Below, in pieces: positions 1 to 7,338 of a stretch of 57,470 bases of DNA. Both the position numbers and the translations under genes were made by a program. Positions within the stretch are counted from its first letter, which is position 1; each line of letters begins with the position of its first letter. Source of the stretch: Bacteroidia bacterium. Lineage in GTDB: Bacteria > Bacteroidota > Bacteroidia > Bacteroidales > CAJPTX01. The DNA is taken from assembly GCA_002749065.1 (NCBI GenBank), contig PDTX01000012.1:1-57470 (forward strand), given 5' to 3'. Below the pieces are notes generated by a model. The model saw nothing but the letters and a program-made list of their open reading frames with translations, searched no databases and was not told where the DNA came from.

Positions 1-357
1 CTCGTCGTTGATGAAGTTGCGCATCATCATCTCGATGGAGGGTATGTCGTTGCGCATGATGCCGCTGAAGTCGTAGCGCAGGACGGGGTGCTTGGTCCAA
101 GCCTTCTCGCCGCGCTGGGCCTCGAGGGCCTCGATGCGCAGCCCCTCGAAGAGCTCGCGCTGCCCCCTGAGGTAGCAGGCCATGGTGCTGAGCAGCATGC
201 TCTTGCCGAAGCGGCGTGGCCGGGCCAGGAAGGTGACCTTGTGCTCGTTGGTGATGCGCCACACGAGGTCGGTCTTGTCCACGTAGTACATGTCCTCCTC
301 GCGGAGGAAGGGGAAGTCCGCCGAGGATACGGGGAAGCGTTTTTTCATCACGTACAT
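1..357 (-). CDS. AAA-ATPase-like protein, N-terminal part (cut by window start)
   Basis: The minus strand reads without a stop from an ATG at 357 to the window edge, giving 119 residues. The translation contains a DxxxYVDKT-like stretch (MYYVDKTDLVWRI) followed by the P-loop-like FLARPRRFGKSMLLSTM, the signature of the Bacteroidota 'AAA-ATPase-like' family (AAA_ATPase_like with a PD-(D/E)XK nuclease-like C-terminus in full members). These proteins are common, often multicopy and of unknown cellular role. I chose ATG 357 because AGGAGA lies 7-8 bases upstream and a good TAnnTTTG box lies at 382-389; a second in-frame ATG is at 348. The C-terminal half is outside the window, so the nuclease-like domain cannot be checked. 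Confidence 0.82.
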   Translation of the reverse strand, partial: MYVMKKRFPVSSADFPFLREEDMYYVDKTDLVWRITNEHKVTFLARPRRFGKSMLLSTMACYLRGQRELFEGLRIEALEAQRGEKAWTKHPVLRYDFSGIMRNDIPSIEMMMRNFINDE

Positions 358-381
358 AGCCGGGTCTCCTTTGGTTTGGTG

Positions 382-389
382 CAAAGGTA
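382..389 (-). promoter_or_regulatory. -7 promoter box (TACCTTTG) for the AAA-ATPase-like gene
   Basis: Reads TACCTTTG on the minus strand, 24 bases upstream of the ATG at 357. It matches the Bacteroidota housekeeping -7 consensus TAnnTTTG. Confidence 0.6.
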
Positions 390-499
390 GCGAAAAAGTG
401 GGGGAGCGGCGGTGGCAGCGCCATGCCTTTATGGGGGCTCTCTTTACCCCTGCCCAGTTGCACTCGGTGCTGGGATGTGCAAATGGCGAAAATCGCTGC

Positions 500-507
500 T
501 ATATTTG
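500..507 (+). promoter_or_regulatory. -7 promoter box (TATATTTG) for the ATP-grasp/glycosyltransferase pair
   Basis: TATATTTGC lies 45 bases before the ATG at 553. No clear TTTG box is seen at the expected distance upstream. Confidence 0.55.
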
Positions 508-552
508 CATCGTGTATGGAGGGGAAACCGAATGGGGCTATAGGCTTACTGC

Positions 553-1746
553 ATGAAGAGGATTTTGCTGCTGGGTGGTGGTTCAGTGCTCATCCCGCTG
601 ATAGCGCGGGCGCATGAGCTTGGCTGCTACGTGATTACGGCCGACTACCGCCCGGGCAATGCGGCCCACGGGCATTCGGATGCGTACCGCTACCTGAGCG
701 TGGTGGACCGGGATGCGGTGCTTGAGGTGGCCCGGGAGGAGGGGGTGGACGGGGTGCTGGCCTTCGGGGCGGACCCGGCGGTGCTCTCGGCGGTCTATGC
801 GGCTGAGCAGCTGGGCTTACCATCCCCCTTGGGCTACACCGAGGCGCAGATTCTCCAGCGGAAGGATGCCTTCCGTGACTACTTGCATAATCACGATTTC
901 AACACCCCGGCCTCCTTCGGTGCGGGCACCCTTGGGGAGGCGATGTCGCAGCTCTCCGGCCAGACTTTCCCGCTGATGGTCAAACCGGTGGATTCGGCCG
1001 GCTCCAAGGGGGTTTCCCGGGTCAATCGGGAGGAGGACTTCCCCCCGGCCTTCCGGCTGGCGATGGGGGAGTCACGTGCTGGCCGCGTGGTGACCGAGGA
1101 GTTCGTCCGTGGGCTGGCGCTGGAGGCGGATTGCCTGGTGGTCGACGGGGTGGTGCAGCCCCTGCTACTGTCGCACGAGGTCTTCGGGCCAAAGGGTTCG
1201 CCCCTGGTCTACACGCCGATGCTCTTTGCCTTCCCCTGCGACATGCCCCCCGCCTGGACAGAGGCCCTTCAGCGGGAGGTGCAGCGGCTGGTGAGCCTCA
1301 TGGGGGTCGGCAGCGGGGTGTTCAACCTCGAGGCGAGGGTCAGCGACAATGGCGAACCCTACATCATGGAGTTCTCGCCCCGGGCCGGGGGGGGCGGGCT
1401 GGCCGCCGCGGTCGACTGCGCCTACAGGCTCGACATCCTGGGCGATGCCCTCCGCGCCGCGCTCGGCGAACCCCTCCGGGGCTACGCCTACCCGCTGGTC
1501 GACCGGGCCGTATACCGCCGCCTGGTCTTCCCCCGTGCGGCCGGGCGCTTCGAGGCGCTGGAGCTGCACCTACCGCCGGGCGCACGCTGCGAGTACATGG
1601 ACCTCATCGCCTCGCCCGGCGATACGCTTGCGCCCGCAGCCAACGCCGCCGGGTGCATGGCCACCTTCCTGGTGACGCTCCCCCTGCCCGAGTTCCAGCA
1701 CATGGACCTCGAGAGCGTCCCCTTCACCATCCGCATGCAAACCTAA
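553..1746 (+). CDS. ATP-grasp domain carboxylate-amine ligase-like protein
   Basis: The 397-residue protein starts with a Rossmann-like preATP-grasp segment (MKRILLLGGGSVLIPLI), as in PurK/PurT and carbamoyl-phosphate synthase relatives. The ATP-grasp fold follows: a VKPVDSAGSKGV phosphate-binding loop near residue 145, and metal-binding residues in GVFNLEAR (E260) and IMEFSPRAGGGG (E273). Proteins of this kind couple ATP to joining a carboxylate to an amine or thiol through an acyl phosphate; the substrates cannot be read from the sequence. A glycosyltransferase gene begins 4 bases after its stop, so the two are co-transcribed. This suggests sugar or amino-acid decoration of a surface glycan, which is inference. 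Similar ATP-grasp proteins occur in capsule and O-antigen clusters. Confidence 0.85.
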   Translation: MKRILLLGGGSVLIPLIARAHELGCYVITADYRPGNAAHGHSDAYRYLSVVDRDAVLEVAREEGVDGVLAFGADPAVLSAVYAAEQLGLPSPLGYTEAQILQRKDAFRDYLHNHDFNTPASFGAGTLGEAMSQLSGQTFPLMVKPVDSAGSKGVSRVNREEDFPPAFRLAMGESRAGRVVTEEFVRGLALEADCLVVDGVVQPLLLSHEVFGPKGSPLVYTPMLFAFPCDMPPAWTEALQREVQRLVSLMGVGSGVFNLEARVSDNGEPYIMEFSPRAGGGGLAAAVDCAYRLDILGDALRAALGEPLRGYAYPLVDRAVYRRLVFPRAAGRFEALELHLPPGARCEYMDLIASPGDTLAPAANAAGCMATFLVTLPLPEFQHMDLESVPFTIRMQT

Positions 1747-1750
1747 GGAG

Positions 1751-2704
1751 ATGGAGCACCTCATAGTAGACGAGACCGGCGCCCTAGCCCCCGTGGTCAC
1801 GGTGCAGGTGCTGGCCTACAACCACGCAGACTTCCTCGGGCAGTGCCTCGAGGGCATCGCCGCGCAGGAGACCGATTTCCCCATAGAGTGCATCGTGCAT
1901 GACGACGCCTCCCAGGACGGAACGGCCGACGTGGCGCGCGCCTACCAGCACCGCTACCCGGGCCTCTTCCGCCTCGTGCTGGAGGAGGAGAACCAGTACA
2001 GCCAGGGGGTGGAGCTGTACTACCGGATGAACGAGCTGTCGAGGGGGCAGTACGTCGCCTACTGCGAGGGCGACGACTACTGGACCGACCCCCGCAAGCT
2101 CCAGCTCCAGCACGATTTCCTCGCCGCCCACCCGGACGTGCTCTTCGTGTCCACCCGCTACCGCAGCACCCACCTCGACAGCGAGGAGCTGACCGACGAG
2201 GTCTTCCCCCTGCTCTTCGACCGCTGGAAGGGGAAGGACGGCAACGTGGAGATTGACCTATCGGGCTCTTTCCATGCCACCTGGCTCGCCCGCACCCTCA
2301 CCATCATGTTCCGCCGCGAGGCCTACCCCCCCCGAGAGTTCGCCGAGCAGATGACGGACTACCGTGATGTGCAGGCCCTCACCCACTTCCTGATGCACGG
2401 CCGGGGGGTCTGCCTACCAGCCTGCACCGGGGTCTACCGTAGCCACAGCGGCGGCGTGTACACGGGATTGAGCCACGAACGTCGCTTCTACGCCGATATG
2501 GTGTCCCGCGAGGAGCTGTACGTCTACTCCTGCTCCCCGATGTTCCTCTACTGGCATGCCCGCTACGCCAACCGGCTCCGCCGCGTCGGTCGGTCCGACC
2601 AGGCGCGCGACTCCCTGCGGCGGCTTTACCCCCGCGCGCTGTGGGACTTAGCTCGGGGCGCGCTGCGGGCCTTCTGGCTGAAGGCGCTGCGGAAGTTCGA
2701 GTAA
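1751..2704 (+). CDS. Family 2 glycosyltransferase
   Basis: The 317-residue protein opens its GT-A fold with VTVQVLAYNHADFLGQCLEG. It has the nucleotide-binding HDDASQDGT motif near residue 54 and the DxD-type motif in YCEGDDYWTDP near residue 100, which coordinates the metal and sugar nucleotide. No membrane segment is evident, so it probably acts at the inner face of the cytoplasmic membrane. It follows the ATP-grasp gene directly, with TAAGGAG before its ATG, and is likely translated from the same message. Donor and acceptor are unknown. After it comes a 149-base intergenic stretch with a new promoter, so feoAB is a separate unit. Confidence 0.9.
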   Translation: MEHLIVDETGALAPVVTVQVLAYNHADFLGQCLEGIAAQETDFPIECIVHDDASQDGTADVARAYQHRYPGLFRLVLEEENQYSQGVELYYRMNELSRGQYVAYCEGDDYWTDPRKLQLQHDFLAAHPDVLFVSTRYRSTHLDSEELTDEVFPLLFDRWKGKDGNVEIDLSGSFHATWLARTLTIMFRREAYPPREFAEQMTDYRDVQALTHFLMHGRGVCLPACTGVYRSHSGGVYTGLSHERRFYADMVSREELYVYSCSPMFLYWHARYANRLRRVGRSDQARDSLRRLYPRALWDLARGALRAFWLKALRKFE

Positions 2705-2776
2705 ATCGTCCCGGCTGACCAATCCCAATCCGTACTATTGGGTGTTTTTCCGACGAAAAATACCCTGTATTGGCTA

Positions 2777-2807
2777 TTTTGTGCTTCTCCCCCGTGGGCT
2801 AACTTTG
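2777..2807 (+). promoter_or_regulatory. Promoter of feoAB (TTTTG - 18 bp - TAACTTTG)
   Basis: A -33-like TTTTG at 2777-2781 and a -7 box TAACTTTG at 2800-2807 are separated by 18 bases, 46 bases before the feoAB ATG. An AT-rich inverted repeat (GGGTGTTTTT/AAAAATACCC, 2740-2765) lies just upstream; it could be a weak terminator of the glycosyltransferase unit or a regulatory site. Confidence 0.6.
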
Positions 2808-2853
2808 CCCTTTGAAAGTTGGATTATTGTAGGTAGAATAAGATTTAATTCGA

Positions 2854-5400
2854 ATGAGACTAAGCGAGTTGCAAGTTGGGCAGAGGGGGAGAATAGTTCG
2901 TGTGGAGGGCGAGGGAGCGTTCCGGAAGCGTGTCCTGGAGATGGGCTTCGTCAAGGACCAGGTGGTGGAGGTTGTGGGCAGAGCGCCCGTGGGCGACCCA
3001 ACCCACTACCGCGTAATGGGCTACGACGTGTCGCTACGACGGTCGGAGTCCGAGCTGGTTGAAATCCAGCTGGTTGAGGCATCGGAGCTGGCCCATGAGC
3101 CGGGCGTTGAGGTACCCGATGAGGCCTTCGGCGCGGCGATTTCCCACGGGGAGAAAATCCACCGTGGCACGGCCGCCGACCGGAAGAGCCACAAGCAGAT
3201 TCGGGTGGCCCTGGTGGGGAACCCCAACGCGGGCAAGACCTCGGTGTTCAACATCAGCTCGGGGGCCAAGGCCAAGGTGGGCAACTACGGCGGGGTGACC
3301 GTCGACTCGGCCACGGCGGCCATCAGCCACGGCGGCTACTACATCCAGATTGTCGACCTGCCGGGGACCTACTCCCTGGCGACCTACTCGCCCGAGGAGC
3401 TCTACGTGCGGAAGTCGCTCGTGGAGGACGACCCGGACGTGATCGTCAACGTGGTGGATGCCACCAACCTGGAGCGCAACCTCTACCTCACGCTCCAGCT
3501 GCTGGAGGCGGGTCGCAAGGTAGTGGTCGACCTCAACATGTGGGACGACCTGGTAGCGCGAGGCGACAGGCTTAACCGCGTGATGCTGGGCGACTTGCTG
3601 GGCGCGCCCTGCGTCCCCACGGTGGGGCGCTCAGGGGCCGGGATGGAGCAGCTGTGGGACACGGTGGTCGCCGTGCATGAGAACCGCTGGGACAAGCAGC
3701 GGGCCATCCTCCCCGAGTATGGCGAGGCGGTGAGCGCATCGGTCGCCAAGGTGTCGTCCATCCTGGGCGACGCCCGCGTGCTCAATGGCCAGGGCCAGCC
3801 CTTCAACGACTACGAGCTGCTGAAGATTCTGGAGCGCGACGCCGCCCAGCTAGAGGCCATCCGGGGGGCTGGCGCCTCCGAGGAGGTGGTATCGAAGCTC
3901 AAGACCTGCGCGGACGAGCTCTCCACGAAGGTCGGCCTCGACGCGGAGACCTACATAACGGATGCCCGCTACGCCTTCATCTCCAAGTTGCTGCAGCGCA
4001 CCTACTCGCGGTCGAAACGCAAGGTGGGCGACACCAAGACCGACAAGCTGGACCGCATACTGATCAACCGTCTCATTGGCCTGCCGATTTTCTTCGGCCT
4101 GATGTACCTGATGTTCTGGGTGACCTTCACCCTGGGGGGCTACCCGATGGAGTGGATGGAAGCGGGCGTGGGCATGGTGGCCGACCTCTGCCGGGAGTTC
4201 ATCCCCGAGGGCCCGCTGCAGGCGCTCATCTGCGATGGTGTCATCGGCGGGGTCGGCGGGGTAATCGTCTTCCTGGTCCCGATCATGATCCTGTTCTTCT
4301 TCATCTCCTTCTTCGAGGATTCGGGCTACATGGCGCGCGCCGTCTTCCTCATGGACCGCCTGATGCGTGCGCTGGGCCTGCACGGACGCTCGTTCATCCC
4401 CATGGTGATGGGCTTCGGCTGCAGCGTCCCGGCAGTGATGGCCTGCCGCACCATAGAGGATAGGAAGGTGCGCATGAGCACGGTGCTGGTTACGCCCTTC
4501 ATGTCCTGCGCGGCGCGCCTGCCGGTGTACATCCTGTTCATCGGCGCGCTCTTCAGCGACTACCCCGCCACGGTGATGTTCGGCCTCTACCTCTTCGGCA
4601 TATTCGTGGCCGTCCTCTCGGCCTTCCTGTTCCGGAAGGTCCTCTTCAAGGGGGATGAGTCGCCCTTCGTGATGGAGCTGCCCCCCTACCGCTTGCCGAG
4701 TCTCCGCATCACCCTGCTGCACATGTGGGAGAAGGGCGCGCAGTACCTCAAGAAGATGGGTACGGTGATCCTGCTGGCCTCCATCCTGATATGGTTCTTG
4801 AGCTACTTCCCGCGGACCTCGAGCCAGGACGCGAGCTTCCAGGCGCGGCTGGATGAGGCGAACGCCACCGCCGTGGCGATGCAGGCATCCGAGGGGATGC
4901 ACCCCGACAGCGTGAGCGCCACGCTCGAGGAGGAAATTGCCGGCATAGAGGAGGAGTGGGATATGGTGCGCCAGAGCGAGTCCTACCTGGGGGTTCTGGG
5001 GCATGCGGTAGAGCCCGTGCTGCGGCCCATGGGCTTCGACTGGCGCGTGGGCGTGTCGCTGCTATCGGGCCTGGCGGCCAAGGAGATAGCCGTGGCCACG
5101 CTGGGCGTGCTGTTCCAGGTGGGCACGGAGGAGGATGAGGAGAGCGAGGCGCTGCAGACCAAGATTCGCACCGCGGAGGTGCATTCGGGGGCACGGGCGG
5201 GCCAGACACTCTTCTCCATACCCGTGGCGCTGGCCTACCTCATATTCGTGCTGCTCTACATGCCGTGCATCGCGGCCGTCGCGGCCGTGGGGCGTGAGGC
5301 CGGGGCGTGGAAGTGGGCAATCTTCACCATATTCTACACCACGGGGGTTGCCTACCTCTTTTCCTTCATCGTGTACCGTATCGCGCTGGCCTTCATGTAG
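2854..5400 (+). CDS. feoB: Ferrous iron transporter, fused FeoA-FeoB
   Basis: The 848-residue protein carries the cytosolic SH3-like FeoA domain at residues 1-75 (MRLSELQVGQRGRIVRVEGE), then a G-protein domain with G1 VGNPNAGKTS (122-130), G3 VDLPGTYSL and the G4-like NMWD. The polytopic FeoB channel region follows, with conserved gate segments MGFGCSVPAVMACR and TPFMSCAARLPVY and the late LAAKEIAVATLGVLF helix. It imports Fe(II) across the inner membrane. The FeoA-FeoB fusion is known in Porphyromonas and other Bacteroidota. A charged segment of roughly 60 residues (from about residue 650) sits between two membrane segments. The ATG at 2854 starts exactly at the FeoA domain. A Cys-rich partner gene follows 77 bases downstream. 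Confidence 0.97.
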   Translation: MRLSELQVGQRGRIVRVEGEGAFRKRVLEMGFVKDQVVEVVGRAPVGDPTHYRVMGYDVSLRRSESELVEIQLVEASELAHEPGVEVPDEAFGAAISHGEKIHRGTAADRKSHKQIRVALVGNPNAGKTSVFNISSGAKAKVGNYGGVTVDSATAAISHGGYYIQIVDLPGTYSLATYSPEELYVRKSLVEDDPDVIVNVVDATNLERNLYLTLQLLEAGRKVVVDLNMWDDLVARGDRLNRVMLGDLLGAPCVPTVGRSGAGMEQLWDTVVAVHENRWDKQRAILPEYGEAVSASVAKVSSILGDARVLNGQGQPFNDYELLKILERDAAQLEAIRGAGASEEVVSKLKTCADELSTKVGLDAETYITDARYAFISKLLQRTYSRSKRKVGDTKTDKLDRILINRLIGLPIFFGLMYLMFWVTFTLGGYPMEWMEAGVGMVADLCREFIPEGPLQALICDGVIGGVGGVIVFLVPIMILFFFISFFEDSGYMARAVFLMDRLMRALGLHGRSFIPMVMGFGCSVPAVMACRTIEDRKVRMSTVLVTPFMSCAARLPVYILFIGALFSDYPATVMFGLYLFGIFVAVLSAFLFRKVLFKGDESPFVMELPPYRLPSLRITLLHMWEKGAQYLKKMGTVILLASILIWFLSYFPRTSSQDASFQARLDEANATAVAMQASEGMHPDSVSATLEEEIAGIEEEWDMVRQSESYLGVLGHAVEPVLRPMGFDWRVGVSLLSGLAAKEIAVATLGVLFQVGTEEDEESEALQTKIRTAEVHSGARAGQTLFSIPVALAYLIFVLLYMPCIAAVAAVGREAGAWKWAIFTIFYTTGVAYLFSFIVYRIALAFM

Positions 5401-5405
5401 CCTGC

Positions 5406-5432
5406 GCGTAGCCCCTCCCACCGGGGCTACGC
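5406..5432 (+). other. Perfect 10-bp inverted repeat between feoAB and the Feo-associated gene
   Basis: GCGTAGCCCC (5406-5415) pairs perfectly with GGGGCTACGC (5423-5432) around a 7-base loop, 5 bases after the feoAB stop. No T-run follows, so it is more likely an mRNA-stabilising or processing hairpin than a strong terminator; the next gene may still be read through. Confidence 0.5.
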
Positions 5433-5477
5433 GGCCGGGCGACATCTGTGCCGCATTGTATTTTGAAAGATTTTTGT

Positions 5478-6104
5478 ATGGAGACGAATGGAATCCAGCA
5501 TGTGCTGGTGTATGCAATAGTTCTCGCCTGCATGGTGATCGCGGTGGTGATGTACCGGCGTAGTCGTAAGGCCGGGAGCAGCGGTTGTGGCTGTGGTTCA
5601 GGGGGATGTTCGCACGGGAGCCAGCGGGCTGCTGCCACCCAGCCGTCGCAGTCCAACTCGCAGGTCAAGGTGTTTCGTGTCGACAATATGCGTGGTGCCG
5701 AGAGCGAGGAGGCCATACGCCGTCGGTTGCTGAGCCTCGATGATGTGGCCGATGTGCGGGCCTCCACCCAGCAGAAGACGGTGACCGTACGGTGCTACGG
5801 CGGGGAGCAGTGCGTGGAGGCCATAGGCGCCGCGCTGGAGCAGCTGGGCTACCCGGTGAGCAGGGACGGGATGGATGGTGCGGATGCGGGGAAGCAGGGG
5901 GATGACCGCTTCGAGGTGAAGGTCAGCGGGATGATGTGTGGCAACTGCGAGCAGACGGTGCGGAAGGCGCTGGAGAGCATAGAGGGCGTGTCGGCAGTGG
6001 AGGCCTCGCACGCCAGTGGGATGGTGAGCTGCCAGGCCCCGGCGGGTGTCCAGGAGGCCGTGCGGCAACGCCTGACCGCTGTGGGTTTCCCTCCGGTGGA
6101 GTAG
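5478..6104 (+). CDS. Feo-associated Cys-rich membrane protein with two HMA-like domains
   Basis: The 208-residue protein begins with a single membrane helix (about residues 8-28), followed by a basic stop-transfer and a glycine/cysteine cluster (C37, C39, C44: GCGCGSGGC). This is the layout of the small FeoB-associated Cys-rich proteins (FeoC-like partners in Bacteroidota). Two heavy-metal-associated (HMA) ferredoxin-like folds then follow. The first (about 55-125) has lost the metal motif and reads DNMRGAES where GMxCxxC is expected; the second (about 148-208) keeps SGMMCGNCEQTV with C154 and C157. The soluble part should face the cytoplasm if the helix is N-out. The start is ATG 5478; an upstream GTG at 5448 is less likely. 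The location after feoAB implies a role in handling iron or another metal during Feo transport. The fusion is unusual. Confidence 0.85.
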   Translation: METNGIQHVLVYAIVLACMVIAVVMYRRSRKAGSSGCGCGSGGCSHGSQRAAATQPSQSNSQVKVFRVDNMRGAESEEAIRRRLLSLDDVADVRASTQQKTVTVRCYGGEQCVEAIGAALEQLGYPVSRDGMDGADAGKQGDDRFEVKVSGMMCGNCEQTVRKALESIEGVSAVEASHASGMVSCQAPAGVQEAVRQRLTAVGFPPVE

Positions 6105-6105
6105 G

Positions 6106-6852
6106 GTGGGGAGCTCGCGGCGCTACCGGCTAGACCTTGCGTATCGGGGTAGCGCCTACCACGGTTGGCAGCGCCAGCCCAACGCCCTCTCGGTGCAGGA
6201 GGTGCTGGAGGGGAGGCTCGGCCAGCTGCTGCGTGCCCCGATTGAGCTGACGGGCTGTGGGCGCACCGATACCGGGGTGCATGCCCTTCGCTACGTGGCG
6301 CATTTCGATGGACCAGAGGGGCTTACGGCCTGGCCGAAGGACGGGCTCGTACGCTCGCTCAATGGTATGCTGCCGAGCGACATCGTGGTGTACTCGCTGG
6401 CGGAGGTCGCGGCCGATTTCCACGCCCGCTTCGATGCCCGCCTACGGGAGTACCGCTACGTGCTGCAGCGACGGCCCAACCCCTTCACCCTGGGCCTGGC
6501 GACCCCCTACTACCACGAGCTCTCGCTGGAGGCCATGCAGCGCGGGGCGCAGGCATTGCTGGACCACGAGGACTTCGCGAGCTTCTGCAAGTCGGGGGGC
6601 GATGCCAAGACCACGATTTGCCGTTTGGCGCGCTCGGAGTGGGCGGTGGAGGGTGACCAGTGGGTCTACACCGTGGCGGCCGACCGCTTCCTGCGCAACA
6701 TGGTGCGGGCCATCGTGGGTACGCTCCTGGAGATGGGGCGGGGCAGAATTACGCTCGGGGAGCTGCATGATATCCTCCGGGCGAAATCGCGCAGCAGGGC
6801 GGGGGCTTCGGTCAGCCCGGAGGGCCTGTACCTGAGTAGGGTAGAGTACTAG
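6106..6852 (+). CDS. truA: tRNA pseudouridine(38-40) synthase TruA
   Basis: The 248-residue length is normal for the family. The catalytic aspartate lies in GCGRTDTGVHA (D55). Other family signatures are YHGWQRQPNALSVQE near the N-terminus, FHARFDARLREYRY, and the C-terminal FLRNMVRAIVGTLLEMGRG. It isomerises uridines 38-40 in tRNA anticodon arms. The start is a GTG one base after the preceding stop; no ATG precedes the conserved YRLDLAYRGSAYHG segment. It is probably translationally coupled to the Feo-associated gene, although the functions look unrelated. Confidence 0.96.
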   Translation: MGSSRRYRLDLAYRGSAYHGWQRQPNALSVQEVLEGRLGQLLRAPIELTGCGRTDTGVHALRYVAHFDGPEGLTAWPKDGLVRSLNGMLPSDIVVYSLAEVAADFHARFDARLREYRYVLQRRPNPFTLGLATPYYHELSLEAMQRGAQALLDHEDFASFCKSGGDAKTTICRLARSEWAVEGDQWVYTVAADRFLRNMVRAIVGTLLEMGRGRITLGELHDILRAKSRSRAGASVSPEGLYLSRVEY

Positions 6853-6923
6853 CGCGGAGGAGGGGGCGGGTTCCCTCTGTAGACTTGTCAAGGGGGGATT
6901 GCGCGCATTTTTCACCCCGGGAG

Positions 6924-6954
6924 TTTGCCAGTTCGCCGATTTGTACTACCTTTG
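6924..6954 (+). promoter_or_regulatory. Strong consensus promoter (TTTG - 19 bp - TACCTTTG) with no ORF behind it
   Basis: TTTG at 6924-6927, exactly 19 bases, then TACCTTTG at 6947-6954. This is one of the best matches to the Bacteroidota consensus in the window. The transcript should start near 6961. The next convincing CDS begins only at 7339, after a terminator. Confidence 0.7.
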
Positions 6955-6960
6955 CGGGAA

Positions 6961-7132
6961 ATACGGAAAGTCTAGTGAAGGATAAGGTATACATAGTAGA
7001 GGTGGCTGGCCTTGGTTCTCCGGTGTTGAGCGGGGGGCAGGGTGTATTTTCCGTTCCGTTGCAATCGTTCCTTTCGATTGCTCTTTCCACGGGGAGCCGA
7101 CGACGACTTTAGGCGTTGAGGCTCTTTTTTTT
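6961..7132 (+). ncRNA. Structured small RNA candidate (possibly 6S-like)
   Basis: About 170 bases lie between a consensus promoter and a terminator with eight T residues, without a credible ORF. Visible pairings: an outer helix AAAGTC (6967-6972) with GACTTT (7105-7110); a long middle helix GGTTCTCCGgTG (7014-7025) with CACGGGGAGCC (7088-7098); and an inner perfect hairpin GCAATCG-TTCCTTT-CGATTGC (7061-7081). Between the middle and inner helices one strand is about 35 bases long and the other only about 6, giving a large asymmetric bubble. Length, rod-like shape and central bubble resemble 6S RNA, but I recognise no diagnostic sequence, so it could be another sRNA. The middle helix and the terminator stem share bases and are mutually exclusive, as often in terminated RNAs. 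Confidence 0.45.
7094..7132 (+). terminator. Intrinsic terminator of the small RNA candidate
   Basis: GAGCC (7094-7098) pairs with GGCTC (7120-7124), with an inner ACG/CGT pairing, and is followed directly by eight T residues (7125-7132). It sits 206 bases before the next start codon. Confidence 0.5.
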
Positions 7133-7338
7133 ATCCACATAGTATAAGGGTCTCATCGCCAGCAGGGTGCGGTAGAATGCCGTACGGGGCTTGCTACGCC
7201 TAGCGTGCGCGCCCTGTGGACATCCTCCCAAGCACCGAGGGCCGGTCTAGGGCGTAGCGCCAATGGGGTGCTGTGCCGTGGGATTTTGTGTGCAGATACG
7301 GTTGACAGTGAAATATTTCCAAACAAAACGCGAAAAAC

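Noticed and set aside
3850..5004. A 384-codon minus-strand frame opposite feoB, and similar long antisense frames (for example 42956-44323, 45873-47165, 22543-23700)
   Set aside because: All are His/Val/Gly-rich shadows of recognised plus-strand genes.
6885..7112. A 75-codon frame inside the small-RNA region
   Set aside because: It starts upstream of the predicted transcription start and shows no conserved protein pattern; the inverted repeats explain the sequence better.
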